Source of the DNA: Helicobacter cetorum | GTDB taxonomy: Bacteria; Campylobacterota; Campylobacteria; Campylobacterales; Helicobacteraceae | Assembly (NCBI RefSeq): GCF_900198405.1 | Contig: NZ_FZMR01000018.1 | Coordinates: 1 to 36,296 of the forward strand | Reading direction: 5' to 3' | Length of the DNA stretch: 36,296 nucleotides | Shown here: positions 25,173-33,174 of the stretch, piece by piece | Layout: each line of letters begins with the position of its first letter | How positions within the stretch are numbered: the stretch's first letter is position 1 | Program-made: the position numbers and the translations under genes | Notes under the pieces: model-generated | Database searches by the model: none | Told to the model about the DNA's origin: nothing | The model's input: only the letters and a program-made list of their open reading frames with translations

Positions 25173-25403
25173 AAGAAAGGAACAAAAAAGGCAAAAAAAA
25201 ATAAAAGAAATGTGTTTTTATTAAAACAGACAAAAATAGACTAAAGAAAGATTTTTGTCTCTCTTTAGCTTTAAAAACCTTAATAAGCTTATATCTTATT
25301 TACAGCTAATACCCTTAAAAACAGAGCCTTAAAACTTAGGAACACCAAAATCTAGCCGAATATTTTATGGCCATTCTTGGCAAAATACCTCATCAAAAAA
25401 GCT
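25173..25403. other. 231-base noncoding gap with a pseudoknot-like element
   Basis: Contains A-rich sequence (A9 at 25193-25201), the interleaved inverted repeats described at 25228-25268, and TAAGCTTA-containing AT-rich sequence near 25283. No gene longer than 11 codons is supported. Confidence 0.5.
25228..25268 (+). repeat. two interleaved inverted repeats (possible RNA pseudoknot or terminator)
   Basis: AGACAAAAAT (25228-25237) pairs perfectly with ATTTTTGTCT (25251-25260), leaving a 13-base loop. The loop contains CTAAAGA (25241-25247), which pairs perfectly with TCTTTAG (25262-25268) just past the first stem. This is the geometry of an H-type pseudoknot. It may instead terminate the bamD-lon-tyrA transcript or the convergent rocF transcript. 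Confidence 0.45.
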
Positions 25404-26336
25404 TTAATCTCGCATAGACTCAATGATTAAACGCAACACTTCTAGCACCCCTTTTTCTTCATCATTAGCACTTTCACGCACTAAAGGGTTGTATTCTGTA
25501 AGCTCGGCTACTGCTAGTCTGTCTTTAAAGGTTTTTAAAAGCAATCCTACAAGCTCTTTTAACTCCTCTAAGCTTACCCCATTATTCTCACGCACCCCAG
25601 TGGAAGTGAAAAGCTTGCCATCCATAATATCTACATCTAAACTGAGATAAATAATATCTACTTCACTTAATAGCTCTTTAGCCTTTTGCACCACTTCTTG
25701 CATGTTGTCTCTAATATGAGCCACGCTAAACAAAGGAATTTGCAATTCTTTAATCACATCTCTTTCGCTTTGCTCGGTGCTTCTTACCCCAAAATACACG
25801 ATATTTTTAGGATTAATCTCTAGCCCCCCTTTTTCTAAACCCAAGGAACAAAGATTTTGCCATGCCTTTTCTTCGCTCTTATTCATGCTGTTAAACCCAC
25901 TATGCACACGATTTAAGACCATTCCTAAAGGCATGCCATGGATATTTCCTGAATCGCTATCATAAGCCGTATGAATATCTGCATGAGCATCCAAATATAA
26001 AATCCCTATCTTTTTATCCTTATGAACGCTCCTAAAAGCTTGAAAAATCCCAAACATGTTCGCATGCTCTGAGCTTAAAACAACGCTAAATTCTTTCTTC
26101 TTAAACGCCTCTTTCATTTGAGGAATCAAAATATTCTTGCAAAAGTTGTAATAATCTTCAAAATGTTTAGCGAATCTAAAAGGTGCATTCAATGTGCATT
26201 GAGCTTGAGCGATAATTGGCATGTTTTCTGTCATTTGAGGATACCACACACTCAGTCCTTGTCTCAAACGCCTAACCCCCTCATTGGTGCCGGTTTTTGA
26301 GGCTCCTAACTCTGCTTCTAATCCTACTAAAATCAT
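25404..26336 (-). CDS. rocF: arginase
   Basis: Hydrolyses arginine to ornithine and urea, supplying urea to urease in gastric Helicobacter. The binuclear metal site is visible: His91 in SSEHANMFG, Asp116-x-His118-x-Asp120 in YLDAHADIHTAY, and DVDIMD near 235. The substrate loop STGVRENNGVS near 248 follows. The 310 residues are close to the H. pylori enzyme; SSEHAN replaces the canonical GGDHS. AAAGGAGC precedes the ATG. It is divergent from ald, which also handles amino acid nitrogen. Confidence 0.93.
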   Translation of the reverse strand: MILVGLEAELGASKTGTNEGVRRLRQGLSVWYPQMTENMPIIAQAQCTLNAPFRFAKHFEDYYNFCKNILIPQMKEAFKKKEFSVVLSSEHANMFGIFQAFRSVHKDKKIGILYLDAHADIHTAYDSDSGNIHGMPLGMVLNRVHSGFNSMNKSEEKAWQNLCSLGLEKGGLEINPKNIVYFGVRSTEQSERDVIKELQIPLFSVAHIRDNMQEVVQKAKELLSEVDIIYLSLDVDIMDGKLFTSTGVRENNGVSLEELKELVGLLLKTFKDRLAVAELTEYNPLVRESANDEEKGVLEVLRLIIESMRD

Positions 26337-26507
26337 CGTTTGCTCCTTTTTATTCTTTTAGCTCTCTTTTGAAGTTTAATACCTAAAGACAAATATAAAA
26401 CACAAGTTCTTTAGTCTACATTTAAAATAAAGACATTTTATTTTGCTTGATACCAAATGACAAACTTTGCTGTTTTTGATTGTTCCAAACAAGTCATTTT
26501 ATGATGT

Positions 26508-26513
26508 TATAAT
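26508..26513 (+). promoter_or_regulatory. extended -10 promoter of ald
   Basis: Reads TGTTATAAT (TGnTATAAT). It lies 39 bases before the ald ATG, which has AAGGAG at 26540-26545. Confidence 0.65.
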
Positions 26514-26552
26514 CATTAGACTAAGGGTAAAAACGATTCAAGGAGTCATAAG

Positions 26553-27695
26553 ATGAATATTGGATTAGTCAAAGAAAGCATGGATTTAGAATCACGAGTG
26601 GCGTTGGTGCCAGATGATGTGGCATTACTCACTCAAAAGGGTGTGGGTGTTTTAGTAGAAGATAATGCTGGGGCTAATAGTGGCTATAGTAACGCTATGT
26701 ATGAAAGCGTAGGGGCAACAATTGTAAATTCTAAGGTTGCGTGGGGGCAGGACTTGGTTGTTAAATGTAAAGAGCCTTTAGAGCATGAATATGATTTATT
26801 GAAAGAAAAAGCCACTTTATTTAGCTACCTAGACTTAGCGTATCAAAAGAGCTTGTGCGAAATGTTTATAGATAAAAAAATCACTTCCATTTGCACTGAA
26901 ACTATTGCTGGGCCTAAAAATGACTACCCCATTTTGGTGCCTATGAGTGTGGTCGCTGGAAGATTAGCTGCTCATTTAGTCCAACACTATTTATTAGCCT
27001 TAGAGCATGTTAAGGGGTTTTTAGGTAAGGGGGTCATGCTAGGGGGACTTTCTGGAGCCCAAAGGGCTAAGGTCGTAGTAGTTGGGGGTGGCGTGGTTGG
27101 CATGGAGAGTGCGAAAGTGTTGAGCCAAATGGGGGCTAAAGTAACTATCTTAGAATTAGACTACGCTAAATTACAAAACCACCCTTACTACCACCTGTAT
27201 GATTTAGAAGTTTTGAGCGTAAATGATGCGAATATCATTTCTGCTTTAGAAGGGGCTGTGGGGTTAGTGGGAGCGGTGCTACTCACTGCAACTAAAACCC
27301 CTAAAGTGATTTTAAGAAGGCATTTAAAGCACATGCAAAAACAAGGGGTAGTGATAGATGTGGCTTGCGATTTAGGGGGTTGCATAGAGACCATACGCCA
27401 AACAAGCCATTCTAATCCAGTGTTCGTAGAAGAAGGTTTGTTGCATTATGGTGTGCCAAATATGCCAGGAATTGTGGCAAAAACTAGCTCTATGGCCTAT
27501 AGCCATGCGAGTGTGCCTTATTTATTATATTATTTAGAGCATGGCTTAAAGGGCTTTTTAGAAGCTAATACTAAAATGGTAGCCAACACACTTGGGGGCT
27601 TGAGCGCTTATAATGGCTATATCACTCAAGAAGGCATCGCCAAAGCTTTCAATGTGGCATTCAAATCGCCTTTAGAAATTTTAAAAGAGCTTTAA
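26553..27695 (+). CDS. ald: alanine dehydrogenase
   Basis: Interconverts alanine and pyruvate plus ammonia with NAD. The N-terminal domain begins NIGLVKESMDLESRVALVP, with KCKEPLEHEYDLLKE near 68. The Rossmann domain has VVVGGGVVGMESAKVLSQMG near 174-193 and TILELD at the ribose-binding position. HYGVPNMPGIVAKTSS near 291 is the usual C-terminal landmark. It is a full-length 380 residues with no frameshift. Its stop codon and the stop of the convergent dndE-ftsK gene both lie inside one 18-base palindrome. Confidence 0.95.
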   Translation: MNIGLVKESMDLESRVALVPDDVALLTQKGVGVLVEDNAGANSGYSNAMYESVGATIVNSKVAWGQDLVVKCKEPLEHEYDLLKEKATLFSYLDLAYQKSLCEMFIDKKITSICTETIAGPKNDYPILVPMSVVAGRLAAHLVQHYLLALEHVKGFLGKGVMLGGLSGAQRAKVVVVGGGVVGMESAKVLSQMGAKVTILELDYAKLQNHPYYHLYDLEVLSVNDANIISALEGAVGLVGAVLLTATKTPKVILRRHLKHMQKQGVVIDVACDLGGCIETIRQTSHSNPVFVEEGLLHYGVPNMPGIVAKTSSMAYSHASVPYLLYYLEHGLKGFLEANTKMVANTLGGLSAYNGYITQEGIAKAFNVAFKSPLEILKEL

Positions 27696-27709
27696 AAAGC
27701 GCTTTTTAA
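27692..27709. terminator. perfect 18-base palindrome enclosing two convergent stop codons
   Basis: TTAAAAAGC and GCTTTTTAA are exact complements. The ald TAA is 27693-27695 and the dndE-ftsK TAA is 27706-27708 on the minus strand. A compact bidirectional terminator is likely, though the stem has only a GC core of 4 pairs. Confidence 0.45.
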
Positions 27710-29181
27710 TCTTTAATAAGTGGCGTGAAGAGTTTAAGCAACTTTTCATTGCCTAATTCTTGAGATTTAAGAAGATATTCTCCAAAACCTAGCAGTTTCT
27801 CTGCCCCCTCACAATCTAAGGCTATCTTAGACTTGTATCTATCGGTTACTTGAAAAACAGCCCTTGTAGGAATATTGCTCTTTAAAATAGAACTAAACAT
27901 TTCTGAGCTAGGGTTTTGTGTAGCAAGGATTAAAAAAATATTAGCACTACGCGCTTTTTGGGCTAATCTTTCTAAAGGCTCTTTGACTTCTTTATAACCC
28001 ATTATTAAATCCGCTAGTTCTTCTATCACAACAACTAAGGGAGTTTTTTCTTCTAAATCACTGAAACGATTTTGCATTCTCTCTACTACTTCTTCTAAGA
28101 TTGCACCACTTTCGCTCATATCCGTAATCACATCACAATTTGATTTATTCTCGTATTTTCCAAAATCTTGCCCGTTCTTTGGGTCAATCAATAAAAACTC
28201 TATTTTTTGATGGACATTTAAACGCTCTATTGATTGGATTAAAACATGCAAGAAATTGCTTTTCCCACTGCCGGTTTGTCCTGCTACAAAAAGATGAGGT
28301 GCTTTTTTCAAATCTAAAAAATAAGGCTCGTTAGTCGCACTACGCCCCGCATAAAAAATGATTTTCTCTAAACTAGCGCTAGATTTTTTTAAATCGCTCT
28401 CAAAATCTGCTTGATATAATTGTATCCATGTGTCTTTAACTCTAGGAATAAACAAATTAAAACGCATAACTTCTCCTTTAATCTGCTCTATTCTAGGCTC
28501 TCCATGCAACCCAAGCTGACTAGAAAAGGTATGCAAATTCTTATTGAGCTTACTAATATCCTCTTGAGAATTAAGCTTAAGTTTATAAATATCTTCTCTC
28601 AAACATTTCTCTTTATTAATAAACTCATACGAGATTTTTAATTGCTTAAGATAGTTTTCCACTTCATAAGAATGAGCTTTTTGTGAGCTGTTATTCAGTT
28701 TTATGTCAATATTTTGAGTCTGATTTAATTTAAAGCTATCAATCAGCACTTGATAGAAATTATCCCTATTAGAATTATAAGTGTTATTCAATTCATAAAG
28801 CCCCCTTTTAATATACTTTTGAAGCGCTTTAGTAAAAATTTCTTCGTTGTTAAAATCCACTTTTTCTTCTTCATGCCTTATAAAAAACATGAGTTTTAAG
28901 AGTGTTTCATAATTTTCTTCAATATCTTTATGCTGTCCTATGACCTGCTCTAAATTATATTCACTGCCCTTAAATTCAGCATGGGGATCTAGAGCGTGCT
29001 TTTTATAAAAACTCTCATCACTCAAGGGGATAACCTCAAGTTGCAAACTTAAATTAATCGCCACTCTTAGAACAAAATATTTAGGAGGAATGGAACCATT
29101 TAAGCTAGTAGAAAATCCTAAACTCTCAATAATACCTTTAATCAGTCTTTCTTCATTGCCATTAGTAAAAATCTTAGCCAT
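27706..29181 (-). CDS. dndE: DndE-like domain fused to an FtsK/HerA-type ATPase
   Basis: A 491-residue protein in two parts. Residues 1-110 fit DndE: FVLRVAINLSLQLE at 36-49, an acidic DPHAEFKGSEYNLEQVIGQ near 65-83, and a helical end. DndE is usually a free protein of about 110-130 residues that binds nicked DNA. After a helical linker, residues 270-491 form an FtsK/SpoIIIE-type motor: Walker A GQTGSGKS (301-308), FLLIDPKNG near 329, Walker B VVVIEELADL (383-392), LATQNPSSEMFSSILKSNIPTR, and GFGEYLL. The motor could pump DNA for modification or take the place of the missing HerA-like DptH in restriction; both are inferences. It starts at a TAATG overlap with dndD. Confidence 0.75.
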   Translation of the reverse strand: MAKIFTNGNEERLIKGIIESLGFSTSLNGSIPPKYFVLRVAINLSLQLEVIPLSDESFYKKHALDPHAEFKGSEYNLEQVIGQHKDIEENYETLLKLMFFIRHEEEKVDFNNEEIFTKALQKYIKRGLYELNNTYNSNRDNFYQVLIDSFKLNQTQNIDIKLNNSSQKAHSYEVENYLKQLKISYEFINKEKCLREDIYKLKLNSQEDISKLNKNLHTFSSQLGLHGEPRIEQIKGEVMRFNLFIPRVKDTWIQLYQADFESDLKKSSASLEKIIFYAGRSATNEPYFLDLKKAPHLFVAGQTGSGKSNFLHVLIQSIERLNVHQKIEFLLIDPKNGQDFGKYENKSNCDVITDMSESGAILEEVVERMQNRFSDLEEKTPLVVVIEELADLIMGYKEVKEPLERLAQKARSANIFLILATQNPSSEMFSSILKSNIPTRAVFQVTDRYKSKIALDCEGAEKLLGFGEYLLKSQELGNEKLLKLFTPLIKD

Positions 29182-31229
29182 TAAAAACCTCCTTGCAACC
29201 CTAAAATCTCTTTAATGTCTTTTTTCATAAAACTTGCCCTATCTCTATCGCCATGATTTTGAATCTCAAAAGTCTGTGCGATAGCGCTTTGTGATCTTTC
29301 ATATTCATTGAGACCAAATTCTGTATCTTGGGGCAAAACAATAATTTGATGTGAAGCCTTTAGAAAATAGTTTTCTACAATACTCTGTCTGTTAATGCTG
29401 TCTATACGGCCTAAGGGCGTATCAATCACTAAGGGGAGTTGCTTTTTTGAAATCATAGCTAACGCCCAAAAAATACTAATCGTTGCGATTTGCTTTTGCC
29501 CTGCGGATTGACTAGAAATAGAAATTTCTTCACCAGAAGAATTGATAAAACTCAAAGCAAATTTTTCATTAATATCCACACGCTCTACATTATCCTTAGG
29601 TAAAATCTGCTTGTAATTTTCTAAGACTTGCTTTCTTAAATCTTTCAATAATTTTCTAATTAAAGATTCTTTATAGGTTTCAACCCCAAACTTTAAGCTT
29701 TTATAAAGCTCTAGTTGCTTATGCATGCGTTCATCTTGCTTGGTTTGATTCCCCAGCTTGTCTTTTTCTTCTTTGAGCTTGATTAGCTCATCATCTAAGT
29801 TTTTTAAACAATCTCTTTCTTGCCTAAGTTTTTCTTGTAATTCTTTGGCATCACTCTCTAATTGTTCAATTTCTTCTTTAATATCCTTAAAATACTCCGC
29901 ATTTAAACTTTCATCTTTAAGTTCAGCTAAACGACTGCTGATTTCCTTAATCTCTCTTGGCAATTTAGCAAGCTCTAAAATACAGCCTTTCAATTCTTTA
30001 GCATTTTCTATATAAGGCAAACGATTAAAATCTATAACACCAAGTTGACTAATAGGGTCTTTATAGGTGGTATCATTTTGTAAATTCTCATAAGTTTGCT
30101 TAATCAAGTTTTCTATGTTCTTATCGAGTTCATCTTTAAAACAAAGGGCTATTTTATCTTGCAAATAGCTTGCAATACCCTCACTTAAAGTCAAGCTAAA
30201 TTGCTTGATAAAGCTTTCGCTCAAATAACTCTTCTCTTGCTCAATTTGCACCTTTTTCAAACGCTCTTCAATGTTTTCTAACTTTTTTTCTTGATTGAGT
30301 AATAGCACGCTATTGCACACTTTAATAAATCTATTTTTATACTCCTCTTGCCTTTTTTCTAAAAGCTCTTTTTGCGTTTGAACACTCCCTAATTCCTTAT
30401 TAGAATCAGCAATCAGTGTCTTTTCACTCTCTTTTTTATCTTTTAATTCCTCTTGTTTGGTCTTAAGGTATTCTTCGCAAATCTTAATCCTATCTTGTGT
30501 TGTAACCCTTTTTTCTTCCTTAGTTTCAATGCCTCTTTCTATCTCTCTATAAAGGTTGCGTATTTCAGTATTTTGGATAGATTTTGCTTGAATTTCTTTG
30601 CGAATGCTTTCAATTTCTTTGATAGCCTTATCAAGGGGCGTAATATTGAGAATATTTTGGATTTTATCTTTCAATTCACTTTTCATTTTTTCTGCCATTT
30701 GCTCAATCTCTTCGCCATCAAAAATGAAAAAAGGAACTAAAGAGGAGGGCAAAAGCTGGTCTATGTGCTGTTGGGCTATCTTATTTTCATAAACCTTATG
30801 GTGTGTTTTATAGCTCAAACTCTCTTTAATGTCTTTTTTAAAATCAATGTTCCAACTTCTAGTAATTGTGATTAATTCATGGTCTTTTTCGCATTCCAAA
30901 GACACAAAAAATTCATGCTTATTGATTGGATTTTGCTCATTTTCTCTTTTTGCCCTAAGATTTAAAATACCACTCCAATCTCCATACCCACAAACCAAAT
31001 TTTCTGGTTTTGAAGTGTTGAAAAATTTAGAACCCAACGGAACTTCATGTCCTAATAACCCACTCCCCAAAAAGAGTAATTTTAAAGAACGCAAGAAACT
31101 CGTTTTTCCAAACCCATTACGACCATAAATTAAGTAAAGATTTTTATCTTTCTCTTTTTCAAGCAACAATTCTTGCTTTCCATAATACGCAAACAAATTA
31201 CAGATAACAATGCGTTTAAAAAATAGCAT
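29181..31229 (-). CDS. dndD: DNA phosphorothioation ATPase DndD
   Basis: An SMC/Rad50-like ATPase of the Dnd pathway, thought to open or nick DNA for sulfur insertion. Walker A is GRNGFGKTS at 36-44. A long coiled coil runs from about 190 to 560 with no CxxC hook in the middle. The head closes with SISSQSAGQKQIATISIF (signature), PLVIDTPLGRIDSINRQ (Walker B and D-loop) and IIVLPQDTEF. The 682-residue length fits DndD. Its ATG overlaps the dndC stop by one base (TAATG) and its stop overlaps dndE-ftsK in the same way, so silencing dndC translation should reduce both downstream products. Confidence 0.88.
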   Translation of the reverse strand: MLFFKRIVICNLFAYYGKQELLLEKEKDKNLYLIYGRNGFGKTSFLRSLKLLFLGSGLLGHEVPLGSKFFNTSKPENLVCGYGDWSGILNLRAKRENEQNPINKHEFFVSLECEKDHELITITRSWNIDFKKDIKESLSYKTHHKVYENKIAQQHIDQLLPSSLVPFFIFDGEEIEQMAEKMKSELKDKIQNILNITPLDKAIKEIESIRKEIQAKSIQNTEIRNLYREIERGIETKEEKRVTTQDRIKICEEYLKTKQEELKDKKESEKTLIADSNKELGSVQTQKELLEKRQEEYKNRFIKVCNSVLLLNQEKKLENIEERLKKVQIEQEKSYLSESFIKQFSLTLSEGIASYLQDKIALCFKDELDKNIENLIKQTYENLQNDTTYKDPISQLGVIDFNRLPYIENAKELKGCILELAKLPREIKEISSRLAELKDESLNAEYFKDIKEEIEQLESDAKELQEKLRQERDCLKNLDDELIKLKEEKDKLGNQTKQDERMHKQLELYKSLKFGVETYKESLIRKLLKDLRKQVLENYKQILPKDNVERVDINEKFALSFINSSGEEISISSQSAGQKQIATISIFWALAMISKKQLPLVIDTPLGRIDSINRQSIVENYFLKASHQIIVLPQDTEFGLNEYERSQSAIAQTFEIQNHGDRDRASFMKKDIKEILGLQGGF

Positions 31230-32863
31230 TAAAACTCCTCTACTTTATTAGTATGATTATCTATCATCGCCTCAATTACCCCCCTTAAATGACCTAATTC
31301 AGCACTATGACCCAACCTTATAGTCCCCTTAATAATCTCTTTTACCAAATGGGCGTTTTTAATCTCTTCTTCTTCAAAAATCTCTTCATGCAATAATTCA
31401 ATTTTCTCTTCTTTGTGATTTAACATGCGATTAAACTCCTTTGTGATGTCTATAAACTCCCTTTTGGTGCCAAACTCTTTTTGCCATATTTTTGCAATCA
31501 TCTCTAATTCGCTATCACTAATTAGTGGGTGCGAAGTCTTAGAGCGTATTTGATATTCTCTCTCACACTCCAATAAACGCCTTAAAATCAGCATGCGAGC
31601 CTTTTTAGTAAAAGGACCGGGTGCATAATTACCATCTTTTTTAAAATCACTACGATATTCTTGTTGCTCTCTAATTTCTTTAATAAAGTTTCTAAAATCA
31701 TTTAAAGGTTGCAAATGCGTTGCGCCATTTTTGATAAACCCTTGCAAAGACTTATCCTCATTCACTAGCGTGCAAACCCAACACCCAAAACGACTCCCCC
31801 CACAAGACTTCGTATTAGTATCTAGGATAAATTGGCATTCATCATTGCTTGCTTTAGAATAAAGGCTGAATAATTCTTCATGCGATTTTTTCCACTTAGG
31901 CATATTAAAATGGCTCAAATACCCCCACACATCATCTAATGACCAATCCACAATAGGGCGATAAATCAAAGTATTAGGATAATAATCATGCTTACTGAAA
32001 CCCTCTTCGCTCACCACACGCTTTTCTACGCTCTTTTTACGCAAACTGCTCTCATTGCTACGAACGCCTAAAAGCAAAATACATGAACCATGTTTGGCAA
32101 TAATTTGTTCTACTACTCGTTGAGTGGGGCGGATTTTTAATCTGTCTGTGCACCACCTAAAAAAGCGTGTAGGGCTTGGATACCCCTTACCAATAAGATT
32201 AGAAAAAAATTGCTCCTTAGTATTAGGCTCTACTAGCTTGATTTCAAAGGGTAACCCCCTAGCATTCGCATCTTTTTGAATAGAATCAATCAAATTAAGC
32301 AAATATTTTTCTACAATAGGCGATTCCACTAAAGTGTTAGAAACAATGGCATAAGTAGGATTAAGCATGTCTTTTGGCAATTCGCATATCAAATCATAGA
32401 GTAGTTGCAACACACATGAGCTATCCTTACCCCCACTAAAAGCCACAACCCATGCCTTTTTATGCTCTAAATAGCGTTGTTTTAGCGCATCTTTAGTGGT
32501 CCTAATCTGTGTTAAAAGACTCTCATCTAAGCGTTCAAAAAGAGTGTAATCTCTAAGTTCTAAAAGCGAACTATCCAAATAGCCAATATCAAGGTTTTTA
32601 AATTCTTTTTCTAATTGGATAGCCATTTCTCTAGCCCTAAAACTAGAAAAACACACTAAAAGAAATTCAAGGTTTTGTTTGCAATTATTGGGGGGGGGGG
32701 GGGTAACTTGACTTATGCGCTCAGCAATAAAATCACGCATTTCTTCAAAAGTCTGTAAATTGACGCTCCCCTGAATATGTTCGTTCAAATAAGCTTGTTT
32801 GGAGCGAATATCAATCACATAATAAGATGAGTGATAAGTTTTTGGGCTAACCCTGTGTAACAA
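31229..32863 (-). CDS. dndC: rhodanese-DndC fusion, with a phase-variable C14 tract
   Basis: DndC activates the DNA backbone and transfers sulfur in phosphorothioation. Residues 136-540 are DndC: PP-loop SGGKDSS (143-149), then iron-sulfur cysteines 238 (RWCTDRLKIRP), 343, 354, 361 and 364 (GGSRFGCWVCT, the family hallmark). Residues 12-115 are a single rhodanese domain: YVIDIRSKQAY, HIQGSVNL and an active loop of the CX4R type, CFSSFR, with Cys71 and Arg76. This could deliver persulfide sulfur directly, which is normally the job of DndA. Prolines 55-58 are encoded by the C14 run. The start is TTG at 32861-32863 with GAGG 8-10 bases upstream; an in-frame stop lies just above and no ATG occurs before residue 43. 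Total length is 544 residues. Confidence 0.88.
   Translation of the reverse strand: MLHRVSPKTYHSSYYVIDIRSKQAYLNEHIQGSVNLQTFEEMRDFIAERISQVTPPPPNNCKQNLEFLLVCFSSFRAREMAIQLEKEFKNLDIGYLDSSLLELRDYTLFERLDESLLTQIRTTKDALKQRYLEHKKAWVVAFSGGKDSSCVLQLLYDLICELPKDMLNPTYAIVSNTLVESPIVEKYLLNLIDSIQKDANARGLPFEIKLVEPNTKEQFFSNLIGKGYPSPTRFFRWCTDRLKIRPTQRVVEQIIAKHGSCILLLGVRSNESSLRKKSVEKRVVSEEGFSKHDYYPNTLIYRPIVDWSLDDVWGYLSHFNMPKWKKSHEELFSLYSKASNDECQFILDTNTKSCGGSRFGCWVCTLVNEDKSLQGFIKNGATHLQPLNDFRNFIKEIREQQEYRSDFKKDGNYAPGPFTKKARMLILRRLLECEREYQIRSKTSHPLISDSELEMIAKIWQKEFGTKREFIDITKEFNRMLNHKEEKIELLHEEIFEEEEIKNAHLVKEIIKGTIRLGHSAELGHLRGVIEAMIDNHTNKVEEF
32690..32703 (-). repeat. C14 homopolymer (G14 on plus) inside dndC
   Basis: Fourteen uninterrupted C on the coding strand encode the end of Thr54 and Pro55-58. 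The given length keeps dndC in frame. Fifteen C would give CAA TAA at once (stop 32685-32687). Thirteen C would stop at TAG 32656-32658. Runs of this length are the usual phase-variation switches in Helicobacter. Confidence 0.9.
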
Positions 32864-32912
32864 TTTATATGCCTCGTGTAAAGTTTAATGAATAAGGTAG
32901 TTTATCTAAAAA

Positions 32913-32928
32913 ACTTTAATTTTAAAGT
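32913..32928 (-). terminator. hairpin plus T6 in the dnd leader (possible attenuator)
   Basis: ACTTTAA and TTAAAGT form a 7-pair perfect stem with a 2-base centre. On the minus strand it is followed by TTTTTTAG, like an intrinsic terminator, 50 bases before the dndC start and downstream of the likely promoter. The stem is AT-rich. Confidence 0.4.
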
Positions 32929-33073
32929 CCCAAGCCACCTAAAAGCCCCTTTAATATCCTTTGAAGTTTTTCTAGCAAATTCTAAAAAACTGGCTCTATT
33001 TTCATTTTAGTATCGCTCATTTTCTAATGCTATAAAAACTTATTTACCAAAAAAGTTCTTTTTTTTTGTAAGC

Positions 33074-33079
33074 ATTATA
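33074..33079 (-). promoter_or_regulatory. possible -10 box of the dnd operon
   Basis: TATAAT on the minus strand (context CTCCTATAATGC), without a TG extension. It would give a leader of about 200 bases before dndC. No other perfect -10 lies closer. Confidence 0.45.
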
Positions 33080-33174
33080 GGAGACTTTGCTCTTATAATC
33101 ACTTTTTACATTTTATTATGATAATTTAAGTCTTTTTAAGTTCATCGCCTATTTAATACAAGGCTAAAACCATT

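Larger units (their letters stand above)
32864..33174 (-). other. 311-base leader region of the dnd operon
   Basis: Between the malic enzyme stop and dndC. It holds a TATAAT at 33074-33079, a 33-codon reading frame broken by one TAG, and a hairpin with a T run 50 bases before dndC. In-frame stops on all frames rule out an extension of dndC. Confidence 0.6.

Noticed and set aside
25169-25204. 11-codon frame overlapping the end of the 135-residue gene (ATGA overlap)
   Set aside because: Almost all Lys, Glu and Arg from an A-rich stretch; too short and low in complexity to support.
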